64,000 nt of DNA from DASRDU01 sp035560235 (GCA_035560235.1 DATMAG010000107.1:62001-126000), one strand, 5' to 3'. Numbered from the stretch's first letter, positions 1 through 11,919 are shown. The notes: a model not told the origin generated them from the sequence alone. Made by a program: numbers and translations.

Positions 1-3000
1 GAACCGTTCAGACGCCAGAACTGCGACCCGCTGCCCGTACCGACACCGGCGAAATCATCACCGGTAGCGACGCTGGCCGGCGTCCCGGTCTGCATCTGTG
101 ACACCGCCGTGATCGTCCAGCCACCAAGCAGTTTGCCTGTCCACCGGGAGCGATCCCTGAAGATCGGCAGTTCGTAGATGGCATTGACCACCACGACGTG
201 ACGACGATCATAATCGGCAGGCCCCCAGAGGTTGCTCGCATCATACGCATTGGGAATCACGTCGCGCTGAGCCGAACCGCTGTCGTACACCTTCGAGAGC
301 GTGTACGCGCCGCCGAAGCTGAAGCCGCTCGTGAAGCGGCGGTTGACGCTGATCTGCAGACCGTTGTAGAGCGAGTTGGATTCGTTGCCCGTCGAGCGGA
401 TGACGGCGAAGCCCTTGTACGGGCGCAGCGCGTCCACGTTGGCACCGGCATTGGCCGGATCAAAGCGCGTGCCGACCGGCAACTGATTGATGTTGCGTTC
501 GCGCTGACCGAACAGCCCGCGCCGCCCCACGTAGCCGACTTCGACGGTCGTGTTCCAGCCGACCTCACGCTCGAAGGTCACGTTCCAGGTCCAGGCTTCC
601 GGCATGCGGAAGTTCCTGTCCTGCGTCGTGATGGTCAGCGGGAAGTTGACGCCGCTTGCGCCGCCCGGATTGTCCACGTTGCCGAAGCTCACTGAAACCG
701 AGGGCTGCAGCGGCGGGTTGCCGCCAAGGAAGACCGAGTCGCTGACGCCCAGGCGCGTCAGGAAGCGGCCCACGCCGCCGCGAATCACGTTCTTGTCATT
801 GAACGCGTAGGCAAAGCCGAGACGCGGCTGGAAGGTATCCCACACGTGGATGTCCGAGTATGACTTGCCTTCAGCTCCGTTGCGGAAGAGGAAATCAAAC
901 TCGCCCGTGTTGGCAATCGGCACACGGCCTGCGCCTTTGGCCGCATCCGGCCAGCCTTCGCCCGGAATCACCAGGCCGTTGTAACGCGCCTGGAGGCTGC
1001 CCGACGTAATCCGTCCGGTAGCCCGGTCAATTGTCACCACATTGTTCGGGTCGTAATACTTCGCATCGAAGAGCACCATATTGCGCCAGAGGCTGTAGTA
1101 CGGCTGAACAATGGTGTTGCGCACCCCGGCTTCAATGCGCAGTTTCGGAGTGGCCTTCCAGGAATCCTGAACGAACCACTCGAACATATGCCCGCGATAC
1201 GGCGTGAATGAACGCGTGCCGAGTTCGGCGTAGGTGTCAAAGAGGCCGATGGCCGCGTTGCCGATTGCCACGCCCGTGCCGCCCGGAGTCGAGTTGGAGA
1301 AGACGAAACGGCCATTCTGGTTGTTCGTCCCGCCCGGCACGCCTGCCACGTTGATCTGGTCGAAGTCATTCTGCCCGGCGCGCTCGAAATAGCCGCCGAA
1401 CTTGATCGTGTGATTGCCGCGAATGTTCGTCCAGTTCTGGTTGATCTGGTAGATCGGGCCGGTGGACTGCGACGGATACGGGCCGCCGTCCAGACCATTG
1501 AAGGCATCCCAGTCCACAGTCGGAATCTTGTCGGGGATCTCCTTCTGTGCGCCCGGGAAGATGTACGGGTAATTGATGCCGTACTTGCTGCGGCGGAAGC
1601 GGTCACCTTCAGTCTGCACTGAAATGAAGACCTGATCGCGGCTGCCTGCAATGACAGTCTCGGCAATCCAGTTGGGCGAGAGCGTCCACACCCAGTTGAT
1701 GGTCGCCGTCTGATTCGGACGGTCGAGCGTGGCCGGTGCGCGGTCAGTGCCGCCACGGAACGCATCCGGGAAGACACCGTGATAAAGCTGAATGCGGAAG
1801 CGGAACTGGTGCTTCTCAGTCGGGTAGTAATCCACTGAGATCGTGTCCTTGCGCTGATCCTGCGGCGCAGCGCGCGACTGGAAGAAGTTCTCGCCGTTGG
1901 GGCCGTAGTAACCAGGAATCGGTTCCGGCAGTGCGCGCATCAGCGCCAGACCATTCGGGCTCAGGCGACTGGCCGGAATCTTGTTGATGATGCCGCCATC
2001 ACTGAAGCAGCCCGACTGGTCATTGGCGTTACAGGCGCCGGATTTCTGCGGGTCTTTGATGAAACGGGTGACGTTAAGCTGCGGCACGAAGTTCGGGCCG
2101 CCCGGAAAAAGTTCGCTGAAATCGCCCTGACGCATGCGCAGCGTGGGGACGCGGATGTTGGTCGTCTGTTCGCGGCGGAACTTGACCCACTCCTGACTCC
2201 AGAGCCAGAAGAGTTTGTTGCGGTCGCGATTGAAGCTGGTGCCGGGAATGATCACCGGGCCGCTCAGGTTGTAGCCGAACTGGTTGTAACGGAACGGTTC
2301 CGGACGGCAGTGATTGGCCTTCTCGAAGCGCGGATCCGAGCAGGGCTGATTGGCCGGGGTGGCGGCGTTGCGGCCCCATGAATTGGCGTTGAGTGCGGAA
2401 TTGCGAATGTATTCGTAAACCGCGCCGTGGAAATCCTTGCCGCCTGACTTGGTGACGATACGCACCTGACCGCCCGCTGAACGACCGTATTCAGCGTTGT
2501 AGTTCGCTGTCAGAATCTGAATCTCCTGCGTCGAATCGAGGTCGGCCACGCCGATTGAGGTGCCGTTTGAGCGGGTGCGGACGCCGACCGCACCGTCAAA
2601 GGTGATGAGGTTGTCCTGCGTGCGCGAGCCGTTGATATTCAATCCGCCGGTCGTCAGACCGAAGCTGAAGCCGCCGAGCGCGCTGCCGCTGCTGACGCCT
2701 GGTTTGAGAATCGCCAGAAAGAGCGGGTTGCGTCCGTTGAGCTGGAGCTTTTCGACCTGATTGATTTCAACCAGTTTGCCGACTGTGGAAGATTCAGTCT
2801 GGATACTGGCAGCTGATGCCGTCACCGAAACGGTTTCCGTCACCTGCCCAGGCTGCAGCGCGATATCCACACTGGCCGGAATATTCGGGTCGAGTTTGCG
2901 GTTCGTTTCCTTGAACTGTTTGAAACCCGCTGCTTCAACCAGGACGGTGTAGAAGCCCGGGGGCAACTGTGTGACGACGAAGTATCCTTCGCTGTTGGTT

Positions 3001-3197
3001 GTCGCGGTGCGCTCGAACTCCTTCGATTCGCTTTTGACGACGACTTTGGCATTCGGGACAACTGAGCCTGCCTGGTCTTTGACGAATCCTGAAAGCTGTG
3101 TATTGTCAGACTGGGCGAAGGCCGCGAGCGCACTCAGCGCCAGAAACAGCCCAATGCTCAGAATCTGTCCGAGGATTCTGATTCTGCTGAAATTCAT
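1..3197 (-). CDS. TonB-dependent receptor, Oar-like, with carboxypeptidase-regulatory domain (C-terminus cut by window edge)
   Basis: Outer-membrane active transporter of the Oar/SusC-like class, presumably for an oligosaccharide or peptide taken up with TonB energy. The frame is open from an ATG at 3197, preceded by GGAGG about 7 nt upstream, to base 3 with no stop, so about 1065 residues are visible and the last part of the barrel lies outside the window. In order: a signal peptide ending in ALAAFAQ, a carboxypeptidase-regulatory Ig-like domain (about residues 30-115, with GYFVVTQLPPGFYTV), a plug domain (LQLNGRNPLFLAIL, then FDGAVGVRTRSNG), then a long beta barrel rich in aromatic residues, with a VGYVGRRGLFG strand of the kind common in Oar proteins. 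It is divergent from two exported oxidoreductases. The substrate cannot be read from the sequence. Confidence 0.93.
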   Translation of the reverse strand, partial: MNFSRIRILGQILSIGLFLALSALAAFAQSDNTQLSGFVKDQAGSVVPNAKVVVKSESKEFERTATTNSEGYFVVTQLPPGFYTVLVEAAGFKQFKETNRKLDPNIPASVDIALQPGQVTETVSVTASAASIQTESSTVGKLVEINQVEKLQLNGRNPLFLAILKPGVSSGSALGGFSFGLTTGGLNINGSRTQDNLITFDGAVGVRTRSNGTSIGVADLDSTQEIQILTANYNAEYGRSAGGQVRIVTKSGGKDFHGAVYEYIRNSALNANSWGRNAATPANQPCSDPRFEKANHCRPEPFRYNQFGYNLSGPVIIPGTSFNRDRNKLFWLWSQEWVKFRREQTTNIRVPTLRMRQGDFSELFPGGPNFVPQLNVTRFIKDPQKSGACNANDQSGCFSDGGIINKIPASRLSPNGLALMRALPEPIPGYYGPNGENFFQSRAAPQDQRKDTISVDYYPTEKHQFRFRIQLYHGVFPDAFRGGTDRAPATLDRPNQTATINWVWTLSPNWIAETVIAGSRDQVFISVQTEGDRFRRSKYGINYPYIFPGAQKEIPDKIPTVDWDAFNGLDGGPYPSQSTGPIYQINQNWTNIRGNHTIKFGGYFERAGQNDFDQINVAGVPGGTNNQNGRFVFSNSTPGGTGVAIGNAAIGLFDTYAELGTRSFTPYRGHMFEWFVQDSWKATPKLRIEAGVRNTIVQPYYSLWRNMVLFDAKYYDPNNVVTIDRATGRITSGSLQARYNGLVIPGEGWPDAAKGAGRVPIANTGEFDFLFRNGAEGKSYSDIHVWDTFQPRLGFAYAFNDKNVIRGGVGRFLTRLGVSDSVFLGGNPPLQPSVSVSFGNVDNPGGASGVNFPLTITTQDRNFRMPEAWTWNVTFEREVGWNTTVEVGYVGRRGLFGQRERNINQLPVGTRFDPANAGANVDALRPYKGFAVIRSTGNESNSLYNGLQISVNRRFTSGFSFGGAYTLSKVYDSGSAQRDVIPNAYDASNLWGPADYDRRHVVVVNAIYELPIFRDRSRWTGKLLGGWTITAVSQMQTGTPASVATGDDFAGVGTGSGSQFWRLNG

Positions 3198-3442
3198 GCT
3201 GAAACCTCCGTTCTGCAAGATGGCTGCCCCCTTCACGTCGTGCTCAGGATGAATACGACGAGTGATGGCACTGCGGAGAGCCGCCGGAGTTTTGATTGAG
3301 AAAACCGCCTGAATGTGCATTCTGCGTCAGAACTGTTTTCGGAATGTAAAAAGGAAAGCTCCGTCCCAGCAGAGCCAGTTGAGGCAGCCGCAGCAGGCTG
3401 TTTCTGTCCGTGGAATTCATCTGAACCTCAATGGCGTGGCGG

Positions 3443-3471
3443 ATTATCCAGATGGTTTGACCAGATGTCAA
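3443..3471 (-). promoter_or_regulatory. Sigma-70 promoter of the first TonB receptor, with an operator-like palindrome in its spacer
   Basis: On the minus strand TTGACA (3471-3466) and GATAAT (3448-3443) are separated by exactly 17 bp, five of six bases matching at the -10 and six of six at the -35. Transcription would begin near 3436, giving a leader of about 240 nt before the ATG at 3197. This lies in the 390-bp gap 3198-3587 between divergent genes. I saw no equally good promoter for the rightward gene at 3588, whose ribosome site (CGGAGG) is near 3574. The rest of the gap shows no other clear signal. Confidence 0.7.
3453..3463. promoter_or_regulatory. TGGTNNNACCA operator-like palindrome
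   Basis: TGGTTTGACCA is an inverted repeat (TGGT/ACCA, 3-bp spacer) placed entirely between the -35 and -10 hexamers of the receptor promoter, where a bound protein would block RNA polymerase. The half-site layout is that of the GntR/FadR subfamily (TGGTNNNACCA is known for FadR). The same palindrome occurs upstream of the second TonB receptor at 57445-57457. The regulator gene is not in this window. Confidence 0.5.
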
Positions 3472-3587
3472 CCCGCGAGTATGCTTGTTCGCGTTTCGGC
3501 AGGCGAAAGCGACAGGACAGCTTTCCCAATTAATTTCGGACTTCCTTTCCATCAACCGCTTTTCAGTAATTTTCGGAGGATCAAGTC

Positions 3588-4964
3588 ATGGCTGATAAAC
3601 GTCGCAGAACTGACAAATCACGCAGGGACTTTCTCAAACAGGCTGGCGCAGGCGCGGCTGTCGTGAGCGGCGCGCTGCTCGCTGAATCGGCGGCCACCAC
3701 TACGCTCGCCCAAAGCAAATCCCGCGTTCATTTCACGACCGGGCGCGTGCTCGGTGCCAACGACCGCATCAACATTGGCTGCATCGGCCTCGGCGGGCGC
3801 GGCACCGGCGTGATGCAGTGGGCGATGCGGATCGGTGAAACCACCCGCCCGGCCCAGGTCGTCGCCGTCTGCGACGTGTACCGCAAGCGCCTCAATCGCG
3901 CCAAAGAGATCAGCAAGGCCGATTTCGCCACGCTCGACTATCGCGAGGTGATTGCCCGCAAGGATATTGACGTGGTCATCATCGCTACGCCCGATCACTG
4001 GCACGCGCCGATTGCCATTGCCGCGATGCAGGCGGGCAAGGATGTTTACTGCGAAAAGCCGATGACCAGAACCGTCGAAGAGGCGAAGCGGTTTTATGAA
4101 ACCGCCAAAGCCACAGGCCGCGTCGTGCAGATCGGCTCGCAGACGACCTCATCAGATCAGTGGTGGAAGGCGCGCAAGGCCATCGAGGACGGCATGATCG
4201 GACAACTGCTGATGAGCCAGGGGTCGTATCACCGCAACTCGATTGAAGGCGAATGGAACTGGCCGATTGACAAGAACGCCGGGCCGAATGCGAAGGGCGA
4301 TGATTTCATTGACTGGACGATGTGGCTTGGTTCAGCGCCGAAGCGCAAGTTTGACGCCGACCGTTTCTTCCGCTTCCGTAAATACTGGGACTATTCAGGC
4401 GGCATTGCGACCGATCTCTTTTATCACGTCGTTGCGCCGCTCAACATCTGCTGGGGCGAACCGCAGTTTCCGCACAAGGTCATGGCTTCGGGCGGCATCT
4501 ATGTTTTCAAGGATGAGCGCGAAGTGCCGGACACCTTCCACCTGATCGCTGAATTTCCGAAGGGCCATTCGCTGGTGCTGAGTTCCTCGATGGCCAACAG
4601 TCAGCACATTCCGGGACTGATTCGCGGCCATGAAGGCACGATTATGATGGTTCCCGAAGGCCAGTTTGAGGGCAAGGTGGATCACATCACCGTCACGCCT
4701 GAAAAAATTGCGAAGAAGAAATTCGAGGAGAAATACGGCAAGTCCGAAGTCAGGCTCGAAACCGAAAAGCGCGAGGATCACATGGAAAACTTCCTGCGCT
4801 GCGTCAAATCACGCGAGAAGACCGTGCTTGATCCGCTGACCGCTTACAAGGCGATGACCACCATCGGCATGGCCGTGCAGTCGTACCGCGAGGGCCGCGT
4901 GCTGTACTTCGATGAACGCACCGAACGCGTCACCGACCGCCCGGTGCAGATGGCAAAGGCGTAA
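3588..4964 (+). CDS. Tat-exported Gfo/Idh/MocA family oxidoreductase
   Basis: NAD(P)-dependent sugar or cyclitol dehydrogenase-type enzyme predicted to be exported folded. Residues 11-17 are SRRDFLK, a twin-arginine motif, followed by a hydrophobic Ala-rich stretch and the cleavage-like SAATTTLAQ. The Rossmann fold starts at INIGCIGLGGRGTGV, and the family motif CEKPMTRT (E-K-P, the Lys usually catalytic or cofactor-proximal) follows the VIIATPDHWHAPIAI strand. The 458-residue length is normal for the exported subgroup. The start is supported by CGGAGG about 8 nt upstream. It is followed after a 67-bp gap by a clear paralogue, and is divergent from a TonB receptor, which suggests that imported or periplasmic glycosides are the substrates. 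The exact substrate is unknown. Confidence 0.9.
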   Translation: MADKRRRTDKSRRDFLKQAGAGAAVVSGALLAESAATTTLAQSKSRVHFTTGRVLGANDRINIGCIGLGGRGTGVMQWAMRIGETTRPAQVVAVCDVYRKRLNRAKEISKADFATLDYREVIARKDIDVVIIATPDHWHAPIAIAAMQAGKDVYCEKPMTRTVEEAKRFYETAKATGRVVQIGSQTTSSDQWWKARKAIEDGMIGQLLMSQGSYHRNSIEGEWNWPIDKNAGPNAKGDDFIDWTMWLGSAPKRKFDADRFFRFRKYWDYSGGIATDLFYHVVAPLNICWGEPQFPHKVMASGGIYVFKDEREVPDTFHLIAEFPKGHSLVLSSSMANSQHIPGLIRGHEGTIMMVPEGQFEGKVDHITVTPEKIAKKKFEEKYGKSEVRLETEKREDHMENFLRCVKSREKTVLDPLTAYKAMTTIGMAVQSYREGRVLYFDERTERVTDRPVQMAKA

Positions 4965-4974
4965 CAATAAAGAC

Positions 4975-5009
4975 GGCGGAAAGAGATTCGATCAGAATCT
5001 CTTTCCGCC
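4975..5009 (+). terminator. Perfect 15-bp hairpin between the two oxidoreductase genes
   Basis: GGCGGAAAGAGATTC pairs perfectly with 4995-5009 across a 5-nt loop (GATCA). No run of T follows, so it is not a textbook intrinsic terminator. It may act as a partial terminator or an mRNA-end stabiliser, setting the ratio of the two genes, and it ends about 22 nt before the downstream ATG. Confidence 0.5.
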
Positions 5010-5031
5010 GCTCTGCTTTCACCCGCACGTT

Positions 5032-6381
5032 ATGTCCGAAAAAAAATCCCGCCGTGACTTTCTCAGGCAGACCGGAGCAGGCGCCGCCGCTCTGACAGTC
5101 GGTGAGGCGCTGCTCAGCCGGAAGGCTTCAGCGCAGATCGGCAGAGCCAGGCAGAGCTTTGCGACCGGACGCGTCATCGGCGCCAACGACCGCATCAATA
5201 TCGGCTTCATCGGCTGCGGCGGGCGCATGAATACGCACCTTGATTACGTTGTGCGCCGCGCCAGAGAGAAGGGTGATGTGCAGCCCGTTGCCGTCTGCGA
5301 CATTTACGAAAAGCGCAAACAGGCGGCCCGCGAACGCGCCGGAGTTGAGGCGAAATCGGTTCATCACGACTTCCGCGAACTGTGCGCGCGAAAGGATATT
5401 GATGTGGTCGTCATCGCTTCGCCCGATCACTGGCATCACGGGCACGCGATGGCCGCGCTCAGGGCCGGAAAGGATGTTTACTTGGAAAAGCCTTTCACTT
5501 ACACGATTGACGAAGCCAGAGAGATTGCCGAAACAGTCAGGGTCAGCAAACGCATCCTTCAGGTCGGCAGTCAGTACGCTTCATTCGATCATTTCCGGAA
5601 AGCGAAAAAGGCCATCAGCGACGGACTGATCGGTCAGGTCGTGTGGGCGACTGCCGGGTACGGGCGCAACGCGAACAGGGAAGGCGGCGAATGGAATTAC
5701 GCCATTGATGCCGACGCGAGCGAAAAAAACATCGACTGGAAAGCCTTCCTCGGCCCGGCGCGCTGGCGACCCTTCAGCGCCGAGCGTTACTTTCGCTGGC
5801 GCAAATACTGGGACTATTCGGGCGGCATTGCGACCGATCTGTTCTATCACGCGCTCGCGCCGCTCATGATGGCGACCGGGCAGCCCTTTCCTGAACGGGT
5901 TTCATCTTCAGGCGGCATTTACGTGCAGAAAGATCGTGAAGTGCCTGACACGTTTTTTATGAACGTGGACTATCCGGGCTTCAACGTGCAGTTGTCGTGT
6001 TCAGTGGCGAGCGGCGCGGCTCCGCTCGTCGCGCTCAACGGTACCGAAGGCCGCATCATCGTGGCGCGCAACGGCGAGGATTTCAGCCACAGTTTTATTG
6101 AAGTCATTCCCGACCGCGAATACCGCAAGGAATTCAAACAGAAGACCGGCGAAGAGAAACTGAATATTGAATGCCGCCCGAACGAGCGCGGCGGCCATCC
6201 GCACATGGACAATTTTCTGGACTGTGTGCGCAGCCGCCAGGAGCCGAACCTCGGCGCTGACCTCGGCTATCGGGTGATGGCTGCGATTCGGATGGGTGTT
6301 GACGCTTACCGCCAGAACGTCACGCTGTTCTGGGATCGCCAGCGCGAGCGCGCCGTGAGCAGACCTCCGACCAGAGCATAA
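5032..6381 (+). CDS. Tat-exported Gfo/Idh/MocA family oxidoreductase, paralogue of the upstream gene
   Basis: The same family as the gene at 3588, sharing the mature N-terminus (TGRVIGANDRINIGFIG against TGRVLGANDRINIGCIG), the ASPDHWHHGHAM strand and an EKPFTYT motif. The ATG at 5032 is preferred over an upstream in-frame ATG at 4912, because it places SRRDFLRQTG (a twin-arginine motif, residues 6-15) at the very N-terminus, and the longer form would translate through the hairpin. 449 residues. It probably forms an operon with its neighbour. The two copies have diverged enough to differ in substrate. The LEKPF in place of CEKPM is the visible difference at the active-site motif. Confidence 0.9.
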   Translation: MSEKKSRRDFLRQTGAGAAALTVGEALLSRKASAQIGRARQSFATGRVIGANDRINIGFIGCGGRMNTHLDYVVRRAREKGDVQPVAVCDIYEKRKQAARERAGVEAKSVHHDFRELCARKDIDVVVIASPDHWHHGHAMAALRAGKDVYLEKPFTYTIDEAREIAETVRVSKRILQVGSQYASFDHFRKAKKAISDGLIGQVVWATAGYGRNANREGGEWNYAIDADASEKNIDWKAFLGPARWRPFSAERYFRWRKYWDYSGGIATDLFYHALAPLMMATGQPFPERVSSSGGIYVQKDREVPDTFFMNVDYPGFNVQLSCSVASGAAPLVALNGTEGRIIVARNGEDFSHSFIEVIPDREYRKEFKQKTGEEKLNIECRPNERGGHPHMDNFLDCVRSRQEPNLGADLGYRVMAAIRMGVDAYRQNVTLFWDRQRERAVSRPPTRA

Positions 6382-6467
6382 CCGGGACACGCCTGGAGGA
6401 AACATCAGCGGAACCCGGCGTTGGCGCGCCCGCGAAAAATTACGCACAATCTGAGAGAAATCGCCAA

Positions 6468-6497
6468 TTGCCTGCCCCGCAGTTTTGCGACTATAAT
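6468..6497 (+). promoter_or_regulatory. Promoter of the metal-export cluster, near-leaderless
   Basis: TTGCCT (6468-6473) and TATAAT (6492-6497) are 18 bp apart. The ATG of the next gene begins at 6506, only 8 nt after the -10, so transcription would start at or within a few bases of the start codon. No ribosome-binding sequence is visible, consistent with a leaderless or nearly leaderless mRNA. Confidence 0.6.
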
Positions 6498-6505
6498 CCC
6501 GTGCG

Positions 6506-6934
6506 ATGCTGAAACGACTGCTCATCATTCTGCTCCTGCTGGCGCCGACGGCGTTGCCCGCGACGACCGGCGTGTGTCAGATGATGAATCGGCTTAGCCA
6601 CCTGACAGCCGGTCAGACCGAAAGCGAAATGAGCTGCTGTCCGACGGACGGTTCGGGCCACTGCGCGATGGAAGAGACTCAGGCGCAACTGACCGCAGCT
6701 CAACCTGTTTCTGATCCGACCGGCCCGGCGCTTTGTGAGTGCGGAATGAGCGATTCATCTCTGCCCTCAGCACTGCCAACAGAACGGCTGACCGTCAGCA
6801 GCCTCAGGCTGTCGCCTGATGTCCTGCCCGCTGTGACCGAACCTGATCAGCATCAGCCTCTTTTCGCACCACGCGGCACATCTGCAGTTCCATCTCCATC
6901 ACCTCATCTCCAGCAGACCTGTCTGAGAATTTAA
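6506..6934 (+). CDS. Small secreted Cys-containing protein, first gene of the metal-export cluster (function unknown)
   Basis: I do not recognise the family. The 142-residue product has a clean signal peptide (MLKRLLIILLLLAPTALPA) and a mature part with scattered Cys, Met and His: VCQMMNRLSH, a MSCC pair, GHCAM and LCECGM. The C-terminal half is Pro/Ser-rich and looks unstructured. It starts the run of genes leading to the cupredoxin, CusA and CusB, and has a TATAAT box directly upstream. Metal binding in the periplasm is an inference from the Cys/Met/His content and the neighbours, not from a known domain. The protein could also be a poorly conserved leader gene. Confidence 0.6.
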   Translation: MLKRLLIILLLLAPTALPATTGVCQMMNRLSHLTAGQTESEMSCCPTDGSGHCAMEETQAQLTAAQPVSDPTGPALCECGMSDSSLPSALPTERLTVSSLRLSPDVLPAVTEPDQHQPLFAPRGTSAVPSPSPHLQQTCLRI

Positions 6935-7050
6935 CCCGCGCTTCAGGCCGAAGTGTGTCTGTCGCCTGAGCGCGACGCGCACAACGACTGTTCTGTCCGA
7001 TTCACAACAGCAATATTCTGACCTGCCGGGTGTAAGACCTTTGCACACTC

Positions 7051-7091
7051 TTCGTCAGCCTGAATGACGAAAGGCCGTCTCCGGTGAGACG
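7051..7091 (+). promoter_or_regulatory. Two stem-loops in the leader of the cupredoxin gene
   Basis: TTCGTCA (7051-7057) pairs with TGACGAA (7065-7071) over a 7-nt loop, and CGTCTC (7076-7081) pairs with GAGACG (7086-7091) over a CGGT tetraloop. They lie 38 bp upstream of the cupredoxin ATG in a 194-bp gap. A role in mRNA processing or regulation is only a guess. Confidence 0.35.
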
Positions 7092-7128
7092 TTCACTCCC
7101 GGCCGGGCAGATCTGATTCGAGGTAACC

Positions 7129-7509
7129 ATGTCAATTATCCGCTTTGTCATTACTCCGACCCTGTGCCTGGCCGCGCTGCTGACCGCAGTGGCTGCAGGC
7201 AGAACCGGTGACGGGAATCACCGGCAGAAAGCAGCGAACCGCAATGTTCAGACAGTCAGGGTCAGAATCACAAAAAAGGGTTATGAGCCGAAAAGCCTTT
7301 CGCTCAAACCCAATGTTCCCGCGCGCATCACGTTCGTGCGCGAAACCAATGAAAGCTGCGGAACGGAAATTGTCCTGAAGGACTATGGCATCAGCAAACC
7401 ACTGCCGCTCGGCAAGCCCGTGACCGTTGAATTCACGCCGACCGGCAGCGGCGAATTCAAATTCAACTGCGGCATGGACATGCTGCGCGGCAAAATCATC
7501 GTGCAATAA
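7129..7509 (+). CDS. Periplasmic cupredoxin-domain protein
   Basis: A 126-residue exported protein with a signal peptide (MSIIRFVITPTLCLAALLTA) and one cupredoxin-like beta sandwich (about residues 40-126). The family's pattern is complete: VRVRITKKGYEPKSLSLK, then TNESCGTEIVL, a PLPLGKPVTVEF strand and the terminal GEFKFNCGMDMLRGKI. Cys77, Cys114, Met116 and Met118 are the likely copper ligands. It is 27 bp upstream of a FixH/YtkA-like lipoprotein and precedes CusA. This order is familiar from Cus-type clusters, where such proteins are thought to buffer or hand over periplasmic copper. That role is inferred here. Confidence 0.88.
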   Translation: MSIIRFVITPTLCLAALLTAVAAGRTGDGNHRQKAANRNVQTVRVRITKKGYEPKSLSLKPNVPARITFVRETNESCGTEIVLKDYGISKPLPLGKPVTVEFTPTGSGEFKFNCGMDMLRGKIIVQ

Positions 7510-7536
7510 CCGAGCTTCATTACGGAGACAATTCAT

Positions 7537-7989
7537 ATGAAACGTCAATATCTCAATGCGCTGCTTCTGCTCATTATCATTTCAGCCCTCGCCATCGTCG
7601 CGGCCTGCACCGGCGCGGCGACCGGCAGCAGCAGCAGCGGAAACACCACAACCGGACAGGTCATCGTTTCACAGAAAGCAGGCGATCTGACCGTCACGCT
7701 TTCAAACGCGAGAGGCCATTTCACCGAAGGCAGCAATGATTTCACCATTGAGTTCAAAAACGCGGCAGGCCAGCCCGTTGATGTCGGCGCGATCACGATG
7801 TTCATTGACATGCCCGCGATGGGTTCGATGCCTTATATGAAAAATGACGTGAAGCTGGTGACGACAAACACTCCCGGCATCTATCACGCCACGACGAGCC
7901 TTGAGATGGCTGGCACCTGGCAGGTTCACGTCAGATACAAGGGCCAGGCCGGTGAGGGCCGGGCCGATTTTTCGATCCATGCCAGATAA
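7537..7989 (+). CDS. FixH/YtkA-like lipoprotein
   Basis: A 150-residue lipoprotein: a hydrophobic leader with lipobox IVAAC (Cys24), a Ser/Thr/Gly linker, then a FixH/YtkA-like immunoglobulin-type beta sandwich (about residues 45-148) with the typical FIDMPAMGSMPYM stretch and the closing MAGTWQVHVRY strand. The Met-rich MPAMGSMPYM loop is a plausible Cu(I) site. Such proteins commonly sit next to cupredoxins and RND metal pumps. The start has GGAGA 9 nt upstream. The function is probably periplasmic metal binding or delivery to the CusCBA pump, as an inference from context. Confidence 0.83.
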   Translation: MKRQYLNALLLLIIISALAIVAACTGAATGSSSSGNTTTGQVIVSQKAGDLTVTLSNARGHFTEGSNDFTIEFKNAAGQPVDVGAITMFIDMPAMGSMPYMKNDVKLVTTNTPGIYHATTSLEMAGTWQVHVRYKGQAGEGRADFSIHAR

Positions 7990-8049
7990 CAGTGGCCAGT
8001 TGATAGTGGTCAGCAGGCTGCGGTCTTTACCACCATCTGAAAACCGGAG

Positions 8050-11334
<3,285 letters not shown>

Positions 11335-11364
11335 GCGAGCGTCCCGCTCGCGCTCCCTGTAATT

Positions 11365-11919
11365 ATGCAAATCATTGATCTGACATCTGAGGACGAACAG
11401 GCGATTCAGCAGACGGCTCAGCTGCTTTACGAGAGTTTTCGCGAGCATCATCCGGCTGCGTGGCCGACGCCTGGGGACGCGGTGCAGGAGGTGCGCGAAT
11501 CGTTTGCCGCTGACCGCATCAGCCGCATCGCCGTTGATGATGACGGCAGCGTGATCGGCTGGATCGGCGGGCAGCCGCAATATGGCGGCAATGTGTGGGA
11601 ACTGCATCCGCTCGTTGTCAGCGAAGCGGCGCGCGGGCGCGGCGTGGGACGGGCGCTGGTGAATGACCTTGAAGCACAGTTGCGCGCACGCGGCGGCAGC
11701 ACGCTCTGGCTCGGCACTGACGACGAGAACAATCAGACGTCGCTTGCGGGCGCTGATCTTTACCCGAACGTGTGGGAACACATCAGAAACATCCGCAATC
11801 TGAATCATCATCCTTATGAGTTTTATCAGCGGCTCGGCTTCGTGATCGTCGGCGTTCTGCCCGATGCGAACGGGCCGGGCAAACCGGACATTTTTATGGC
11901 AAAGCGAATCAGCCGATGA
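11365..11919 (+). CDS. GNAT family N-acetyltransferase
   Basis: A 184-residue acetyl-CoA-dependent N-acetyltransferase. The acetyl-CoA-binding motif A is LVVSEAARGRGVGRALVN (about residues 76-93), and the C-terminal motif B is FYQRLGFVIVGVLPDANG. It resembles aminoglycoside 6'-acetyltransferase-type GNATs (GADLYPNVWEHI), but the substrate cannot be assigned. It lies between cusA and the TolC-type gene, on the same strand, and its stop overlaps an upstream ATG option of the channel gene (ATGA), so it is likely co-transcribed although it has no obvious role in metal export. Confidence 0.85.
   Translation: MQIIDLTSEDEQAIQQTAQLLYESFREHHPAAWPTPGDAVQEVRESFAADRISRIAVDDDGSVIGWIGGQPQYGGNVWELHPLVVSEAARGRGVGRALVNDLEAQLRARGGSTLWLGTDDENNQTSLAGADLYPNVWEHIRNIRNLNHHPYEFYQRLGFVIVGVLPDANGPGKPDIFMAKRISR

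Noticed and set aside
1034..1777. 247-codon frame in another frame of the first receptor
   Set aside because: Arg/Ser-rich, same strand but out of frame with a continuous receptor reading frame that I checked at several points.
7990..8045. AGTGGCCAGTTGATAGTGGTCAG stretch as a further repeat locus
   Set aside because: Resembles the GTCAGTG family, but no complementary arm was found, so it is not listed as a repeat.
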